Shown piece by piece: positions 15,094 through 25,205 of a stretch of DNA of 64,000 nucleotides (position 1 is its first letter; the number at the start of each line of letters is the position of its first letter). Source of the stretch: Mycobacterium sp. 3519A. GTDB lineage: Bacteria; Actinomycetota; Actinomycetes; Mycobacteriales; Mycobacteriaceae. The notes under the pieces are model-generated. The model saw only the letters and a program-made list of their open reading frames with translations. It ran no database searches and was not told the DNA's origin. The stretch is taken from assembly GCF_900240945.1 (NCBI RefSeq), contig NZ_OESG01000011.1:34778-98777 (forward strand), written 5' to 3'. Both the position numbers and the translations under genes were made by a program.

Positions 15094-16548
15094 TTAGCTT
15101 GACGCCAGCGGTGCCGATATGTGCGTGAGTTGTGACCGGCCTCTGAGCATTTCTGCGCCTTGCATCCGCCAGCACCCCCGCTCGGCGGCGTCGGCCCGGT
15201 CGAGCGCGGCGCTCGAACACAGTACCCGGGTGTCGAAGTCCTTGGCGCGGTCGGCCAACCGCGCCGCCTCGTTGACGGCGTCGCCGACGACGGTGTATTC
15301 GTAACGGTTTTCCGCGCCGATATTGCCCGCGAAGACGGGCCCGGCGGACACTCCGATTCCGAAGTCGACCCTCAGTCGGCGCAATTCGTCACCGAGCGCG
15401 CGGGCGGTGGCCAATGCGGCGGTGGCGGGGTCGTCGATCCGCAGTGGAGCGCCGAACACGGCCAGCGCCGCATCGCCCTGAAACTTGTTGATCAGCCCGT
15501 CGCGTTTGTCGACTTCTGCGACCACGATTCGAAAAAAGTCGTTGAGCACCGCGGCCACCTCATGCGGTTCATGTGCCGCCGCCAACTGCGTTGAACCCAC
15601 CAGATCGATGAACAGGATTGCCGTATCGCGTTCGTCGCCGGTCACCGATTCGTGTTCTTCGACGGCACGCCGGACCACCTCCTCACCGACATGCCTGCCG
15701 AACAGGTCCCGCAACCGGTCGCGCTCGCGTAAGCCGGCGACCATACGGTTGAATCCGCTTTGCAACTGCCCGATTTCGGACCGCTCGTATACGTCGATCC
15801 GCTGATCCAGGTGACCGCGTTCGACTTCTGCCATCGCGTTGACCACTTCGTGTATCGGATCCGAGATCGACGACGAAACCAGGATCATCGCGCGCATCCC
15901 CAACACCACCGCGACGAGCGCCAGCACCAGCACCGGAACCTCGATGGGCGCATCCGGCTGGATGATCCAGCCGTTGGCCCGCAGCATCACCAGCACCACG
16001 ATGCCGGCGCCGGGCAGAGCGCTACACATGATCCACATCAGGATCATTCGCGCCCGCACACCAGGCGCTCGTTCGGCGTGCTCGAGATCGACTGTGGTGG
16101 CAATCATCAGGGCACGCAATGCCCGTTGGGTGAACAGAAAACCCGTGCACACCGTGGCGGTCGCTCCGAACATGATCGCCGAAACGATCAGAGTCAGCGC
16201 GCGCGGGCCGTCGTCGACGTTCAACGGAATCATGACGGCGGCGGAGATCACCCACGGCGTCAGCAGAATCGCGGATTGGCGCCTGGTGATGTTGGGAGTC
16301 TTGTGCATGGTGCCAACGCGGTTGAGCGCACGCACGACGAGTGCGACGCTGCTTGTTGCGACGGAGATCGTCCCGACAACGACTAGAGCGAGGGTCGCGA
16401 TCAGATTCCCGGCATTGAGCACCGATTGGGCCGCCATGACCGTTTCCCGGCTGACCGAGACGACGACCGCGACGACCTCTGCGGCCGAAAGCAGATAGGC
16501 GAACGCAAGGCCTGCCGAATATCGAACGACCAGGCTGCGCGGCCTCAT
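15094..16548 (-). CDS. Membrane-bound class III adenylate/guanylate cyclase with HAMP domain
   Basis: The product is 484 residues. Five or six membrane helices occupy residues 1-240, followed by a HAMP linker (SISDPIHEVVNAMAEVERGHLDQRIDV) and a class III cyclase domain (about 300-470). The first metal-binding aspartate is in LFIDLVGST. FQGDAALAVFGAP and YTVVGDAVNEAARLA follow, as in the Rv1318c-Rv1320c group of M. tuberculosis. It should make cAMP at the membrane in response to an unknown signal. Catalytic residues look intact. It stands alone, 37 bp downstream of the flippase-like gene start. Confidence 0.9.
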   Translation of the reverse strand: MRPRSLVVRYSAGLAFAYLLSAAEVVAVVVSVSRETVMAAQSVLNAGNLIATLALVVVGTISVATSSVALVVRALNRVGTMHKTPNITRRQSAILLTPWVISAAVMIPLNVDDGPRALTLIVSAIMFGATATVCTGFLFTQRALRALMIATTVDLEHAERAPGVRARMILMWIMCSALPGAGIVVLVMLRANGWIIQPDAPIEVPVLVLALVAVVLGMRAMILVSSSISDPIHEVVNAMAEVERGHLDQRIDVYERSEIGQLQSGFNRMVAGLRERDRLRDLFGRHVGEEVVRRAVEEHESVTGDERDTAILFIDLVGSTQLAAAHEPHEVAAVLNDFFRIVVAEVDKRDGLINKFQGDAALAVFGAPLRIDDPATAALATARALGDELRRLRVDFGIGVSAGPVFAGNIGAENRYEYTVVGDAVNEAARLADRAKDFDTRVLCSSAALDRADAAERGCWRMQGAEMLRGRSQLTHISAPLASS

Positions 16549-16560
16549 CGGCCCATAGTG

Positions 16561-16863
16561 TCAGTCGCTGGCAGGCAGCGGCTTGGCTTCCTTCAGATTC
16601 AGTGCGGTGGTGCCGATGCTGAGCGTGCCCGCGCCCGCCTTGGTCACCAGTACCTCGGCGCCGTTCTCGTCGACGTAGCGCTTGCCCATCACATTGCCGC
16701 CCGAGAACGCCGGATCGATGGTGGCGTCCGCAGACTTTTCGGCGTCCAGTGGCACCATCGGAACGCCGCCTGCCCGCAAGTCGTCGAGGCTGTCGGCGCT
16801 GCGCACGACGATCACCTGGGTGTCACAGACCTGGCTCTGCAGCCGGGTGCCGTTCTTGATCAT
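16561..16863 (-). CDS. Small conserved protein of an acyl-CoA ligase operon
   Basis: This 100-residue soluble protein has no membrane helix and no motif that I can name. The segment MGKRYVDENGAEVLVTKAGAGTLSIG looks like a small beta-rich fold. It overlaps the acyl-CoA ligase gene upstream by 4 bp (ATGA at 16860-16863) and is the last gene of a three-gene operon (SDR, ligase, this protein). It is probably an accessory to that pathway. Confidence 0.7.
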   Translation of the reverse strand: MIKNGTRLQSQVCDTQVIVVRSADSLDDLRAGGVPMVPLDAEKSADATIDPAFSGGNVMGKRYVDENGAEVLVTKAGAGTLSIGTTALNLKEAKPLPASD

Positions 16864-18353
16864 GTTCGGCTCCTTTGAAATTCGTCGACGAGTTCCCGCC
16901 GCAGCACCTTGCCCGTCGCATTCGTCGGCAACTCGTCACGGAACACCACGCGATCCGGGGTGCGTGATCCGCGCAGCTGTGCGCGCACGTGTGCGCGCAG
17001 TTCGTCGGGATCGGGTTGCGCGCCGTCGGCAGGGACCACGACCGCGACGATGATCTGACCCCATTCCGGGTCTTCGGGGCCCACGACCACACAGTCGCGC
17101 ACCGAGGGATGCTCGACCAACACGTCCTCGATTTCGGCGGGAGCGATGTTCTCACCACCGCGGATGATGGTGTCGTCGGACCGGCCGCCGATGAAGAGGT
17201 AGCCACCTTCGTCAAGCATCGCAACGTCTTTGGTGGGGAACCAGCCGTCGGCGTCGAGCACCGACCCGATGTCGGTGTAACGGCCAGAGACCTGCTCGCC
17301 GCGCACGAACAACTCGCCCGTCTCGCCGGGTCCGAGGACGGTGCCGTCACCGCCGCGGATCTGCACCTCGATGCTCGGCACCGGTTGACCCACAGAACCC
17401 AGTCGCCGGGCCACCGCCTCATCCTCGGCGGCCAACGCTTCCCGGTGGTCGTCCGGGGTGAGCACCGCGATCGTCGAACTGGTTTCCGTGAGGCCGTACG
17501 CGTTGACGAAACCGACGTTCGGCAACAAGTCAAGCGCCTTGCGTACCAACGGAAGTGCGACCTTGGAACCACCGTAGGCCAAGGTGCGCAGGGTGGGCAG
17601 ATCGACGGGCCGCGCCTCCAGTGCCGACACGATGCGGTCCAGCATGGTCGGCACCACGGTCGCCGATGTGACACCCTCGTCGCGGACCAACCGGACCCAC
17701 TCGGCGGCGTCGAACTGCGGCAGGTACACCATCTTTCGGCCGGCGTACAGGTTCGACAGCGCCGCGCTGACACCGGCGATGTGATACGGCGGCACGCAGA
17801 TCAGTGCGGCGTCGCCGGGTTCGGCCGAGTCGAACTCGACGGTTCCGGTGATGTAGCTGGTGAGGTTGTTGTGCGTCAGCTCAACGGCTTTGGGGCGCGA
17901 CGTGGTGCCCGACGTGAACAACACCACGCCGACGGCGTCGGGGTCGGCGAACTCCGCAGCGGGCTCGGCGGTCCGTGCGGCCGCGGCGAATTCGTCGGAG
18001 GTGATCACCTGCTTACCCGCTCCGGCCACGACATCGCGGTACTCGGCGTCGACGATCACCAGTGGGGTGGGCAGGCGGTCGATCAGCTGCCGCAGGCCGT
18101 CCTCGCTGAGCCGGTAGTTCAGCGGCGTGACCGCCACGCCCGCGCGCGCGGACGCGAACAGCAGCAGCGGCAGCATCGCGCCACCGGTTCCGACGTAAGT
18201 CACGTGCTGCGCACCGGACGCGGCGATCACGCCGGCGCCTCCGTCAGCGAGCTCGCTCAGTTCGGTTGTGGTCAGCCGGATCTCGCCGGCCACCAGCGCG
18301 GTGCGGTCCGGATTCGACGACGCCGCCATCTCCAGCAGCAACGAGATACTCAT
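16860..18353 (-). CDS. AMP-forming acyl-CoA ligase (FadD-like)
   Basis: This 497-residue ANL-superfamily enzyme activates a carboxylic acid to its CoA thioester through an acyl-adenylate. Motifs are intact: the phosphate loop LFTSGTTSRPKAVEL (about 146-160), the YGLTETSS adenine motif, GWFPTKDVAMLDEGGYLFIGGRSDDTIIRGGENI around the hinge, and the C-terminal lysine in NATGKVLRREL. The acyl specificity cannot be read. It overlaps its neighbours by 4 bp on both sides, so it is tightly coupled in an operon that diverges from the acyl-CoA mutase genes. Confidence 0.9.
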   Translation of the reverse strand: MSISLLLEMAASSNPDRTALVAGEIRLTTTELSELADGGAGVIAASGAQHVTYVGTGGAMLPLLLFASARAGVAVTPLNYRLSEDGLRQLIDRLPTPLVIVDAEYRDVVAGAGKQVITSDEFAAAARTAEPAAEFADPDAVGVVLFTSGTTSRPKAVELTHNNLTSYITGTVEFDSAEPGDAALICVPPYHIAGVSAALSNLYAGRKMVYLPQFDAAEWVRLVRDEGVTSATVVPTMLDRIVSALEARPVDLPTLRTLAYGGSKVALPLVRKALDLLPNVGFVNAYGLTETSSTIAVLTPDDHREALAAEDEAVARRLGSVGQPVPSIEVQIRGGDGTVLGPGETGELFVRGEQVSGRYTDIGSVLDADGWFPTKDVAMLDEGGYLFIGGRSDDTIIRGGENIAPAEIEDVLVEHPSVRDCVVVGPEDPEWGQIIVAVVVPADGAQPDPDELRAHVRAQLRGSRTPDRVVFRDELPTNATGKVLRRELVDEFQRSRT

Positions 18354-19171
18354 GACTTGTCGACGAAGATATCAAGGATCGGGTTGTCGCCACCGCCGTA
18401 GCGGGCAAGGTCGGTGACACCGGCCTCGGCCAGCACGGCGGAGTCGATGAAACATCTGCCGTTCACCTCGGCGGGCGGCCTGGACAGGATTTCGGCCGCC
18501 GCGTCACCCATGATCTCCGGGCTGCGGGACGAGGGCATCAGCGTGCCGTCGGCCAGATTGGCCACCGCCGACGTCGCGATGTAGGTCTGTGGCCACAGGC
18601 AGGCGAAGCCGATGCCCGAGTCGGCGTATTCGGCGGCCCAGCCCAGCGACAACAGCGTCATGCCGTACTTCGAGAGCGTGTACGAGGGGTGGGCGCCCAG
18701 CCAGTGTGGCTTCATGTTCAACGGCGGTGCCAGCGTCACCACATGCGGGTTGGCCGAGTTCCGAAGGTGCGGCAGCGCCGCCTTCGTCAGCAGGAACGTC
18801 CCCCGCACGTTGATGTCCATCATCAGGTCGAACTTCTTGGCGGACAGTTCCTCGGTCGGTTCGGTCGCGATCGCGCTTGCGTTGTTGATCACGACGTCGA
18901 CGCCGCCGAAATGCTCCACCGCGGTGTCGACCGCGCGCTGCACGTCTTCTTCCTTGCGCACGTCACCGACCACTGCGACGCCCTTGCCGCCCGCCGCCTC
19001 GACGTCGGCGACCGCGGTGTGGACGGTGCCGGGAAGTTTGGGGTGCGGTTCGGCCGTCTTGGCCAGCAGCACCACGTTGGCGCCCCGTTTGGCGGCGGCC
19101 AGCGCGATCGCCAACCCGATGCCGCGACTGCCGCCCGAGACGACGAGCGTGCGGTCAGTGAACGTGGACAT
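18350..19171 (-). CDS. Short-chain dehydrogenase (HSDL2-like)
   Basis: This 273-residue SDR has a cofactor loop GGSRGIG (residues 13-19), NNAS in place of NNAG, and a catalytic Tyr-x-x-x-Lys in SYTLSKYG. Two inserts, EPHPKLPGTVHTAVADVEAAGGKG and the WLGAHPSYTLSK region, match the HSDL2/SDR type that acts on fatty acyl or branched acyl substrates. It is the first gene of the three-gene minus-strand operon. Its promoter must lie in 19172-19360, shared with the mutase operon and containing one of the two ATTGGCATTCTCATT copies. Confidence 0.85.
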   Translation of the reverse strand: MSTFTDRTLVVSGGSRGIGLAIALAAAKRGANVVLLAKTAEPHPKLPGTVHTAVADVEAAGGKGVAVVGDVRKEEDVQRAVDTAVEHFGGVDVVINNASAIATEPTEELSAKKFDLMMDINVRGTFLLTKAALPHLRNSANPHVVTLAPPLNMKPHWLGAHPSYTLSKYGMTLLSLGWAAEYADSGIGFACLWPQTYIATSAVANLADGTLMPSSRSPEIMGDAAAEILSRPPAEVNGRCFIDSAVLAEAGVTDLARYGGGDNPILDIFVDKS

Positions 19172-19213
19172 GGGCCTCCTCGCGGTGAGTTACCCGGATG
19201 CTACCCGATTGGA

Positions 19214-19337
19214 ATTGGCATTCTCATTCTAGGCAAGTCTCATAATCGCTGTGTACCGGCCCTTCGGCGGCGGGAACGCGCGCACCGCGCACTTTGCTCC
19301 GTGCGGGTTTCCGCCGGGCGTTATTGGCATTCTCATT
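19214..19337. promoter_or_regulatory. Duplicated ATTGGCATTCTCATT motif between divergent SDR and mutase operons
   Basis: The identical 15-mer ATTGGCATTCTCATT occurs at 19214-19228 and 19323-19337, with similar flanks (GGCAAGT, TGCAAGT) downstream of each. Each copy contains the CATTCTC half of the CGAGAAT-N3-ATTCTCG palindrome seen at 23737, 30359 and 39092, with a poorer other half. One copy lies near each of the two divergent operons. It is probably the binding site of the same or a related regulator. The rest of 19172-19360 shows no other gene. Confidence 0.6.
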
Positions 19338-19360
19338 TTCTGCAAGTACGTTATCCAGTG

Positions 19361-20937
<1,577 letters not shown>

Positions 20938-20938
<1 letters not shown>

Positions 20939-21366
20939 TGGCAGAATCCGCTCCCGCCCAAGCCCGCCCGGCGCGCGTGCTGGTCGCCAAGCCGGGCCTC
21001 GACGGTCACGACCGCGGGGCCAAGATCGTCGCCCGCACACTGCGCGATGCGGGGTTCGAAGTGATCTACACCGGTATCCGGCAACGTATCGAGGACATCG
21101 TCTCCATCGCGCTGCAGGAAGACGTTGCGCTGGTGGGTCTTTCGATCCTGTCCGGTGCGCACGTGGCGCTGACGACGCGTACCGTCGAGGCATTGCGGGC
21201 GGCCGACGCGGGGGACATCGCCGTCGTGGTGGGCGGCACGATCCCGCAGGGGGACGTCCAGAAACTGTTGGACGCCGGTGCGGCGGCGGTGTTCCCGACC
21301 GGCACACCGCTGGACACGCTGGTCGCAGAGGTGCGCAAGCTGACCGCGGAGAGGGTGGCTGAATAA
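20938..21366 (+). CDS. Acyl-CoA mutase small subunit (cobalamin-binding)
   Basis: This 142-residue B12-binding domain protein has the base-off/His-on signature D22-x-H24-x-x-G27 (LDGHDRGAK), followed by the S-x-L motif in LVGLSILSG and the GG motif in VVVGGTIPQGD. The conserved histidine replaces the lower axial ligand of cobalamin. With the large subunit it forms a two-chain mutase like IcmA/IcmB or HcmA/HcmB. The ATG overlaps the stop of the large subunit (TGATG), a strong sign of stoichiometric co-translation. Confidence 0.93.
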
Positions 21367-21367
21367 T

Positions 21368-22324
21368 ATGCGGCTTGGCGTGATGATCGGGGCTGAGCGC
21401 GGTGACATGACCCGCAAGCTCAAGAAGCTGCTCGACGACATCGAGTGGGCGGAAGCCGCGGGGCTGGACACCGCATGGATGCCGCAGGTGCCCAACGACT
21501 TCGACTGTCTCACCATGGTTTCATTGATGGGCGCGCGCACCTCCCGGATCGAACTGGGCACCGCGGTGGTGCCGCTGCAGGCGCAGCACCCGATCGCGCT
21601 GGCACGGCAGGCGCTGTCCGTGCATGCGGGTACCGGCGGGCGACTTGCGCTCGGCGTCGGGCCGTCGCACCACTGGATCGTCCGTGACATGCTCGGCATC
21701 CCGTATGAGAAGCCGGCGGCATACACCCGCGACTATCTCGAGGTGCTCAACAAGGCGCTGGCAGGTCCAGGTGACGTCGACGTGGAGAACGACTCGTTCG
21801 CCGTCCACAACCCGACTGTGCTTGGCGCACAGACGCCGATGCCGGTGCTGGTCGCCGCATTGGGCCCGGTGATGCTGCAGATCGCAGGTGAACTCGCCGA
21901 CGGCACGGTGTTGTGGATGGCCGACGAACGGGCGATCGGCGATCACATTGCGCCGCGGATCACCAAGGCGGCCGACAACGCGGGACGTCCGGCGCCGCGG
22001 ATCATCGCAGGCATCCCGGTGTGCCTGTGCGCCAACTCCGAGATCGACGCGGCCAAGGAACGCGCGAATCGCATTCTCGCCGAGGCCGAGACGTCGCCGA
22101 ACTATCAGAAGCTGCTCGATCGGGGCGACGCCCGCGACGTCGGCGACCTGACCGCCGCCGGTGACGAGGAGGCAATCCTCGCGCGATTCCGGAGCTTCGC
22201 CGACGCCGGCGTCACCGACCTCTCGGTTCGGCTGTTGCCGATCGGCGAGAATCGCGATGAACTGATCGCCTCGAAATACCGGACGCGCGAGGTGATCTCA
22301 CAGCTGGCCAACGAAGTGCGATGA
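21368..22324 (+). CDS. LLM-class, probably F420-dependent, oxidoreductase
   Basis: This 318-residue luciferase-like monooxygenase-fold protein has RLGVMIGAERGDM at the start, LGTAVVPLQAQHPIALARQALSV and RLALGVGPSHHWIV in the middle. These match the mycobacterial F420-dependent LLM group (Rv3520c-like). It may reduce or oxidise an enone, alcohol or aldehyde intermediate. It begins one base after the mutase small subunit stop and ends in ATGA with the MIRU-like element, so it belongs to the mutase operon. Confidence 0.85.
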   Translation: MRLGVMIGAERGDMTRKLKKLLDDIEWAEAAGLDTAWMPQVPNDFDCLTMVSLMGARTSRIELGTAVVPLQAQHPIALARQALSVHAGTGGRLALGVGPSHHWIVRDMLGIPYEKPAAYTRDYLEVLNKALAGPGDVDVENDSFAVHNPTVLGAQTPMPVLVAALGPVMLQIAGELADGTVLWMADERAIGDHIAPRITKAADNAGRPAPRIIAGIPVCLCANSEIDAAKERANRILAEAETSPNYQKLLDRGDARDVGDLTAAGDEEAILARFRSFADAGVTDLSVRLLPIGENRDELIASKYRTREVISQLANEVR

Positions 22325-22356
22325 GCGCTTGCGCGAAGAGCCGAGAGAACAGATGA
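22321..22356 (+). repeat. MIRU-like intergenic element with 11-codon mini-ORF
   Basis: A 36 bp open frame (product MSACAKSRENR) starts within the stop codon of the LLM gene (ATGA) and ends in a TGA overlapping the ATG of the next gene (ATGA). A second copy, MSARATNGEP, lies at 27077-27109. The DNA shares ATGAGCGCTYGCGCGA. Mycobacterial interspersed repetitive units are known to place small frames across stop and start codons in this way. A role in translational coupling is likely. Confidence 0.65.
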
Positions 22357-23399
22357 ACCAAGGCCCGCTCTCCGGTATCCGGATCCTCGAGGTCGGCGTG
22401 ATGCTGGCAGGCCCCTACGCGACGATGCTGCTCGCCGATCTCGGCGCCGAGGTCATCAAGATCGAACCGCCTGGCGGCGAGATCTCCCGGCAGGTCAGCG
22501 ACAGCTATTTCGCCAGCCTGAACCGCAACAAGCAGAGCGTGTGCCTGGATCTTCGTTCTGACGCTGGCCGGCAGCGGCTCGGTGAGCTCGTCGCGGATTC
22601 GCATGCGCTGCTGGTCAATATGAAGCCGTCGGCCATCAAGCGGCTCGGCCTGACGTACGACGCGCTGCGCAAGTACAACGAGCGGATCGTCTGCGTTGCG
22701 ATCACGGGGTTCGGCCTCAACGGCGGCGACGACCCGGCGTTCGACTACGTCATCCAGGCCGCCACCGGTGTGGCAGCGATGACCGGGCATCCCGACGACC
22801 CGCCGACGTTGCCTGGGTATTCGTCGGCCGACAACTCGACGGCATTGGCGGCGGCGCTGGGCCTGCTTGCGCAGATCGTGTCGGGCCGCGGCGGGCAGGT
22901 GGACGTGTCACTGCGCGACGTGATGTTGTCCCAGTTGAACTATCGCGCGTCGGCGTATCTCAACGACGGCGCGGCACCGCAGCGCTACCCGTTCGGCGCG
23001 CATTCGTATTATGTTCCGGCGCAGCTGTTTCCGACGGCGAACGGCTATCTCGCCTTGTTCATCACCCACGACGCGTTCTGGAAAGCGTTCGCCGAAGAGG
23101 CCAAGATCGACGGCTTCCCGACGATGGCCGAACGCGCCGCCCGCCGCGACGAGGTGCTCGCCGTCGTCACGGCCGCGCTGGCCACCGACACCGCGGTGAG
23201 TTGGCAAGCCCGGCTGCAGCCCTTGGGAATTCCGGTGGCGGCCGTGCGCACCCTGCCGGAGGCGTTGGAGGCGACGCCGGAGGCGCTCGTCACCGCGGGC
23301 GAGTTCAAGCTGGTCGGCAGCCCGATCCACATCGAAGGATACGAGCCCGAATACCGCCCTGCGCCAAGCCTCGACGAGCACGGCGCTGCGTCGGTTTAA
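22353..23399 (+). CDS. Family III (CaiB/BaiF) CoA transferase
   Basis: This 348-residue protein contains RILEVGVMLAGPYATMLLADLGAEVIKIEPPGG (N-terminal CoA-binding fold), LNRNKQSVCLDL, and GGQVDVSLRDVM with the catalytic aspartate of the family. It moves CoA between carboxylic acids, or serves as an acyl-CoA racemase. In this operon it may activate the mutase substrate or re-use CoA from a product. The ATG at 22353 is supported by the coupled mini-ORF; a start at 22329 would lie inside the repeat. Its stop overlaps the convergent ferredoxin gene by 4 bp. Confidence 0.88.
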   Translation: MNQGPLSGIRILEVGVMLAGPYATMLLADLGAEVIKIEPPGGEISRQVSDSYFASLNRNKQSVCLDLRSDAGRQRLGELVADSHALLVNMKPSAIKRLGLTYDALRKYNERIVCVAITGFGLNGGDDPAFDYVIQAATGVAAMTGHPDDPPTLPGYSSADNSTALAAALGLLAQIVSGRGGQVDVSLRDVMLSQLNYRASAYLNDGAAPQRYPFGAHSYYVPAQLFPTANGYLALFITHDAFWKAFAEEAKIDGFPTMAERAARRDEVLAVVTAALATDTAVSWQARLQPLGIPVAAVRTLPEALEATPEALVTAGEFKLVGSPIHIEGYEPEYRPAPSLDEHGAASV

Positions 23400-23704
23400 T
23401 CGTCGTAGGTGACGCTTATCGAATCGGTATCCGGAACCGCCTGGCACGTCAGCACGTACCCGTCGTCGATCTCGTCCTGCTCGAGGGCGTCGTTGACGCG
23501 CATCGTGGCGCTGCCCTCGGTGAGCTTGCCCATGCAGGTGCCACAGTTGCCTGCTTCACAGGAGAATGGCGGGGACAGCCCGGCGCGCCGGGCGCTCTCC
23601 AGAAGTGTCTCGTTCGCCACCCGGGGCACCGACACCTTCTTACGATCGAGAACGATCGTCACCTGGCCGCCTGCATCGGGCGGCGGCATCGGTTCTGCCG
23701 TCAT
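23396..23704 (-). CDS. [2Fe-2S] ferredoxin (adrenodoxin/plant-type fold)
   Basis: This 102-residue protein has cysteines C49, C54, C57 and C87 in the pattern C-x4-C-x2-C-x29-C (FSCEAGNCGTC ... LTCQA), which hold a [2Fe-2S] cluster. No reductase domain is attached. It passes electrons to an oxygenase or reductase, and none is encoded next to it. The gene is transcribed opposite to its neighbours from the promoter region that contains the CGAGAATATCATTCTCG palindrome, so it probably shares control with the ligase operon. Confidence 0.88.
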   Translation of the reverse strand: MTAEPMPPPDAGGQVTIVLDRKKVSVPRVANETLLESARRAGLSPPFSCEAGNCGTCMGKLTEGSATMRVNDALEQDEIDDGYVLTCQAVPDTDSISVTYDD

Positions 23705-23736
23705 CAGCCTCTCCTGGCATATGGGTTCTGATATTC

Positions 23737-23753
23737 CGAGAATATCATTCTCG
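23737..23753. promoter_or_regulatory. Palindrome CGAGAATATCATTCTCG between ferredoxin and ligase genes
   Basis: Perfect 7 bp arms (CGAGAAT / ATTCTCG) flank a 3 bp spacer, 33 bp before the ferredoxin start on one side and 55 bp before the ligase start on the other. A loose half site ATTCTC follows at 23768-23773. The same palindrome occurs at 39092-39108, and a close relative at 30359-30373. Confidence 0.68.
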
Positions 23754-23807
23754 ATAAGTGATACGCTATTCTCAGCGTGTACCACTGGCCCCGGGTAAGG
23801 ACAGCGT

Positions 23808-25205
23808 GTGAGTGAGGCGACCGCGCTCGCATTCGAGGAACGGCAGTACACGCTGCGCGAACTCGATGCCCTCGCCAACGGACTGGCCACCGTGCTGGAA
23901 CACCGCGGCGTGCGGGCGGGCGACCGGGTGGCGCTGATGTCGTCGAATCGACCGGAGTTCGTGATCGCGGTATGGGCGATCTGGCGGCTCGGGGCGGCGG
24001 CGGTGTTGTTGAGTCCGGCGTGGAAGCGCGCCGAGGTCGACAATGCGCTGGCGCTGACGGGGCCGTCGCACGCGGTGGGCGACCATCCGGTGCTCGCCGA
24101 GGCGATGCCGATGCTGTCACTCGACGAGGCGATCGCACCGGGGCAGCGCGCGTTCGAAGCGCCGAACCCGTCGAGTGATGCGCTGTTCGTGTTCAGCTCA
24201 GGGACGACCGGTCTGCCGAAGGCGGTGCGTCACACCCACGGATCTTTCGCCGTCGCGGTGCGCCACTGGCGCGACGCGCTGCATCTGACCGCGGCCGACC
24301 GCATCCAGATCATGACGCCGCCGTCACACATCCTCGGGCTGCTGAACATCATGATGGCGCTGGATACCGGCACGTGGTTGCGGCTGCACCGGCGCTTCGA
24401 CATCGACCTGATGCTGCGCCATATCGAAGAGGACCGGATCACCATCGAGATGGCCGTAGCGCCAATCGCTTTGGCCCTCGCCGCGCATCCCGATCTGGAA
24501 CGTCACGATCTGTCGTCGCTGCGCTACATCATGTGGTGCGCGACGCCCGTGACGCGGAGCGTCGCAGAGGCGATCACCGACAGAGCAGCGGTCAACTGGG
24601 TGACCGCCTACGGCACCACCGAGTTGCCGGTCATCGCGTGCAATGAAATCGAGGGCGCGCGCCTGGACACGGTCGGCAGGCCGGTTCCGGGGGTGCGCGT
24701 ACGGATCGTGTCTCTCGACGACGGTGCACCGCTGTCGCCGGGGGCGGTCGGCGAGATACAGGCGCGCTCGGATTCCGTGATGGCCGGTTATCTGCCCAGT
24801 GACGCGACGGCACAGGCGTTTTCGGACGGTTGGTACCGCACCGGCGATGTCGGCTACCTGGACGCCGACGGCTGGCTGCGGATCACCGATCGCGCCAAGG
24901 AGATGATCAAGGTGCGGGGATTCCAGGTGGCACCCGCCGAGATCGAGGCCGTTCTGCACGGGCACGAGGCGGTCGACGACTGCGCGGTGTTCGGTATACC
25001 CGATGCGGCCAACGGCGAGGCCATCGTCGCCGCCGTCAAGGTGCACAGGCCGGTCGAGGCGGAGCAGCTGATCGGCCTCGTGGCCGAGCGGCTCGCCTCT
25101 TACAAGCGGCCCAGCCGCGTGGTGTTCGTCGATGAGGTTCCGCGTCTGCCATCGGGAAAGGTGTTGCGTCGAGTGTTGAAGGAGCGGCTGTGGACGTCCG
25201 TCTGA
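23808..25205 (+). CDS. AMP-forming acyl-CoA ligase
   Basis: This 465-residue ANL enzyme is shorter than typical FadD proteins because the N-terminus begins close to the first conserved block (FEERQYTLRELDALANGLA). Motifs: FVFSSGTTGLPKAVRHTHGS phosphate loop, YGTTELPV, GWYRTGDVGYLDADGWLRITDRAKEMIKVRGFQVAPAEIE and the catalytic lysine in LPSGKVLRRVLKE. It should activate the pathway acid to its CoA ester. It starts at a GTG, is the first gene of a four-gene operon (ligase, two dehydrogenases, hydratase) and overlaps the first dehydrogenase by 16 bp. Confidence 0.9.
   Translation: MSEATALAFEERQYTLRELDALANGLATVLEHRGVRAGDRVALMSSNRPEFVIAVWAIWRLGAAAVLLSPAWKRAEVDNALALTGPSHAVGDHPVLAEAMPMLSLDEAIAPGQRAFEAPNPSSDALFVFSSGTTGLPKAVRHTHGSFAVAVRHWRDALHLTAADRIQIMTPPSHILGLLNIMMALDTGTWLRLHRRFDIDLMLRHIEEDRITIEMAVAPIALALAAHPDLERHDLSSLRYIMWCATPVTRSVAEAITDRAAVNWVTAYGTTELPVIACNEIEGARLDTVGRPVPGVRVRIVSLDDGAPLSPGAVGEIQARSDSVMAGYLPSDATAQAFSDGWYRTGDVGYLDADGWLRITDRAKEMIKVRGFQVAPAEIEAVLHGHEAVDDCAVFGIPDAANGEAIVAAVKVHRPVEAEQLIGLVAERLASYKRPSRVVFVDEVPRLPSGKVLRRVLKERLWTSV

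Noticed and set aside
18689..19360. Long plus-strand extension upstream of the mutase gene
   Set aside because: It runs opposite to the SDR gene and through the promoter region; the conserved protein begins at the ATG at 19361.
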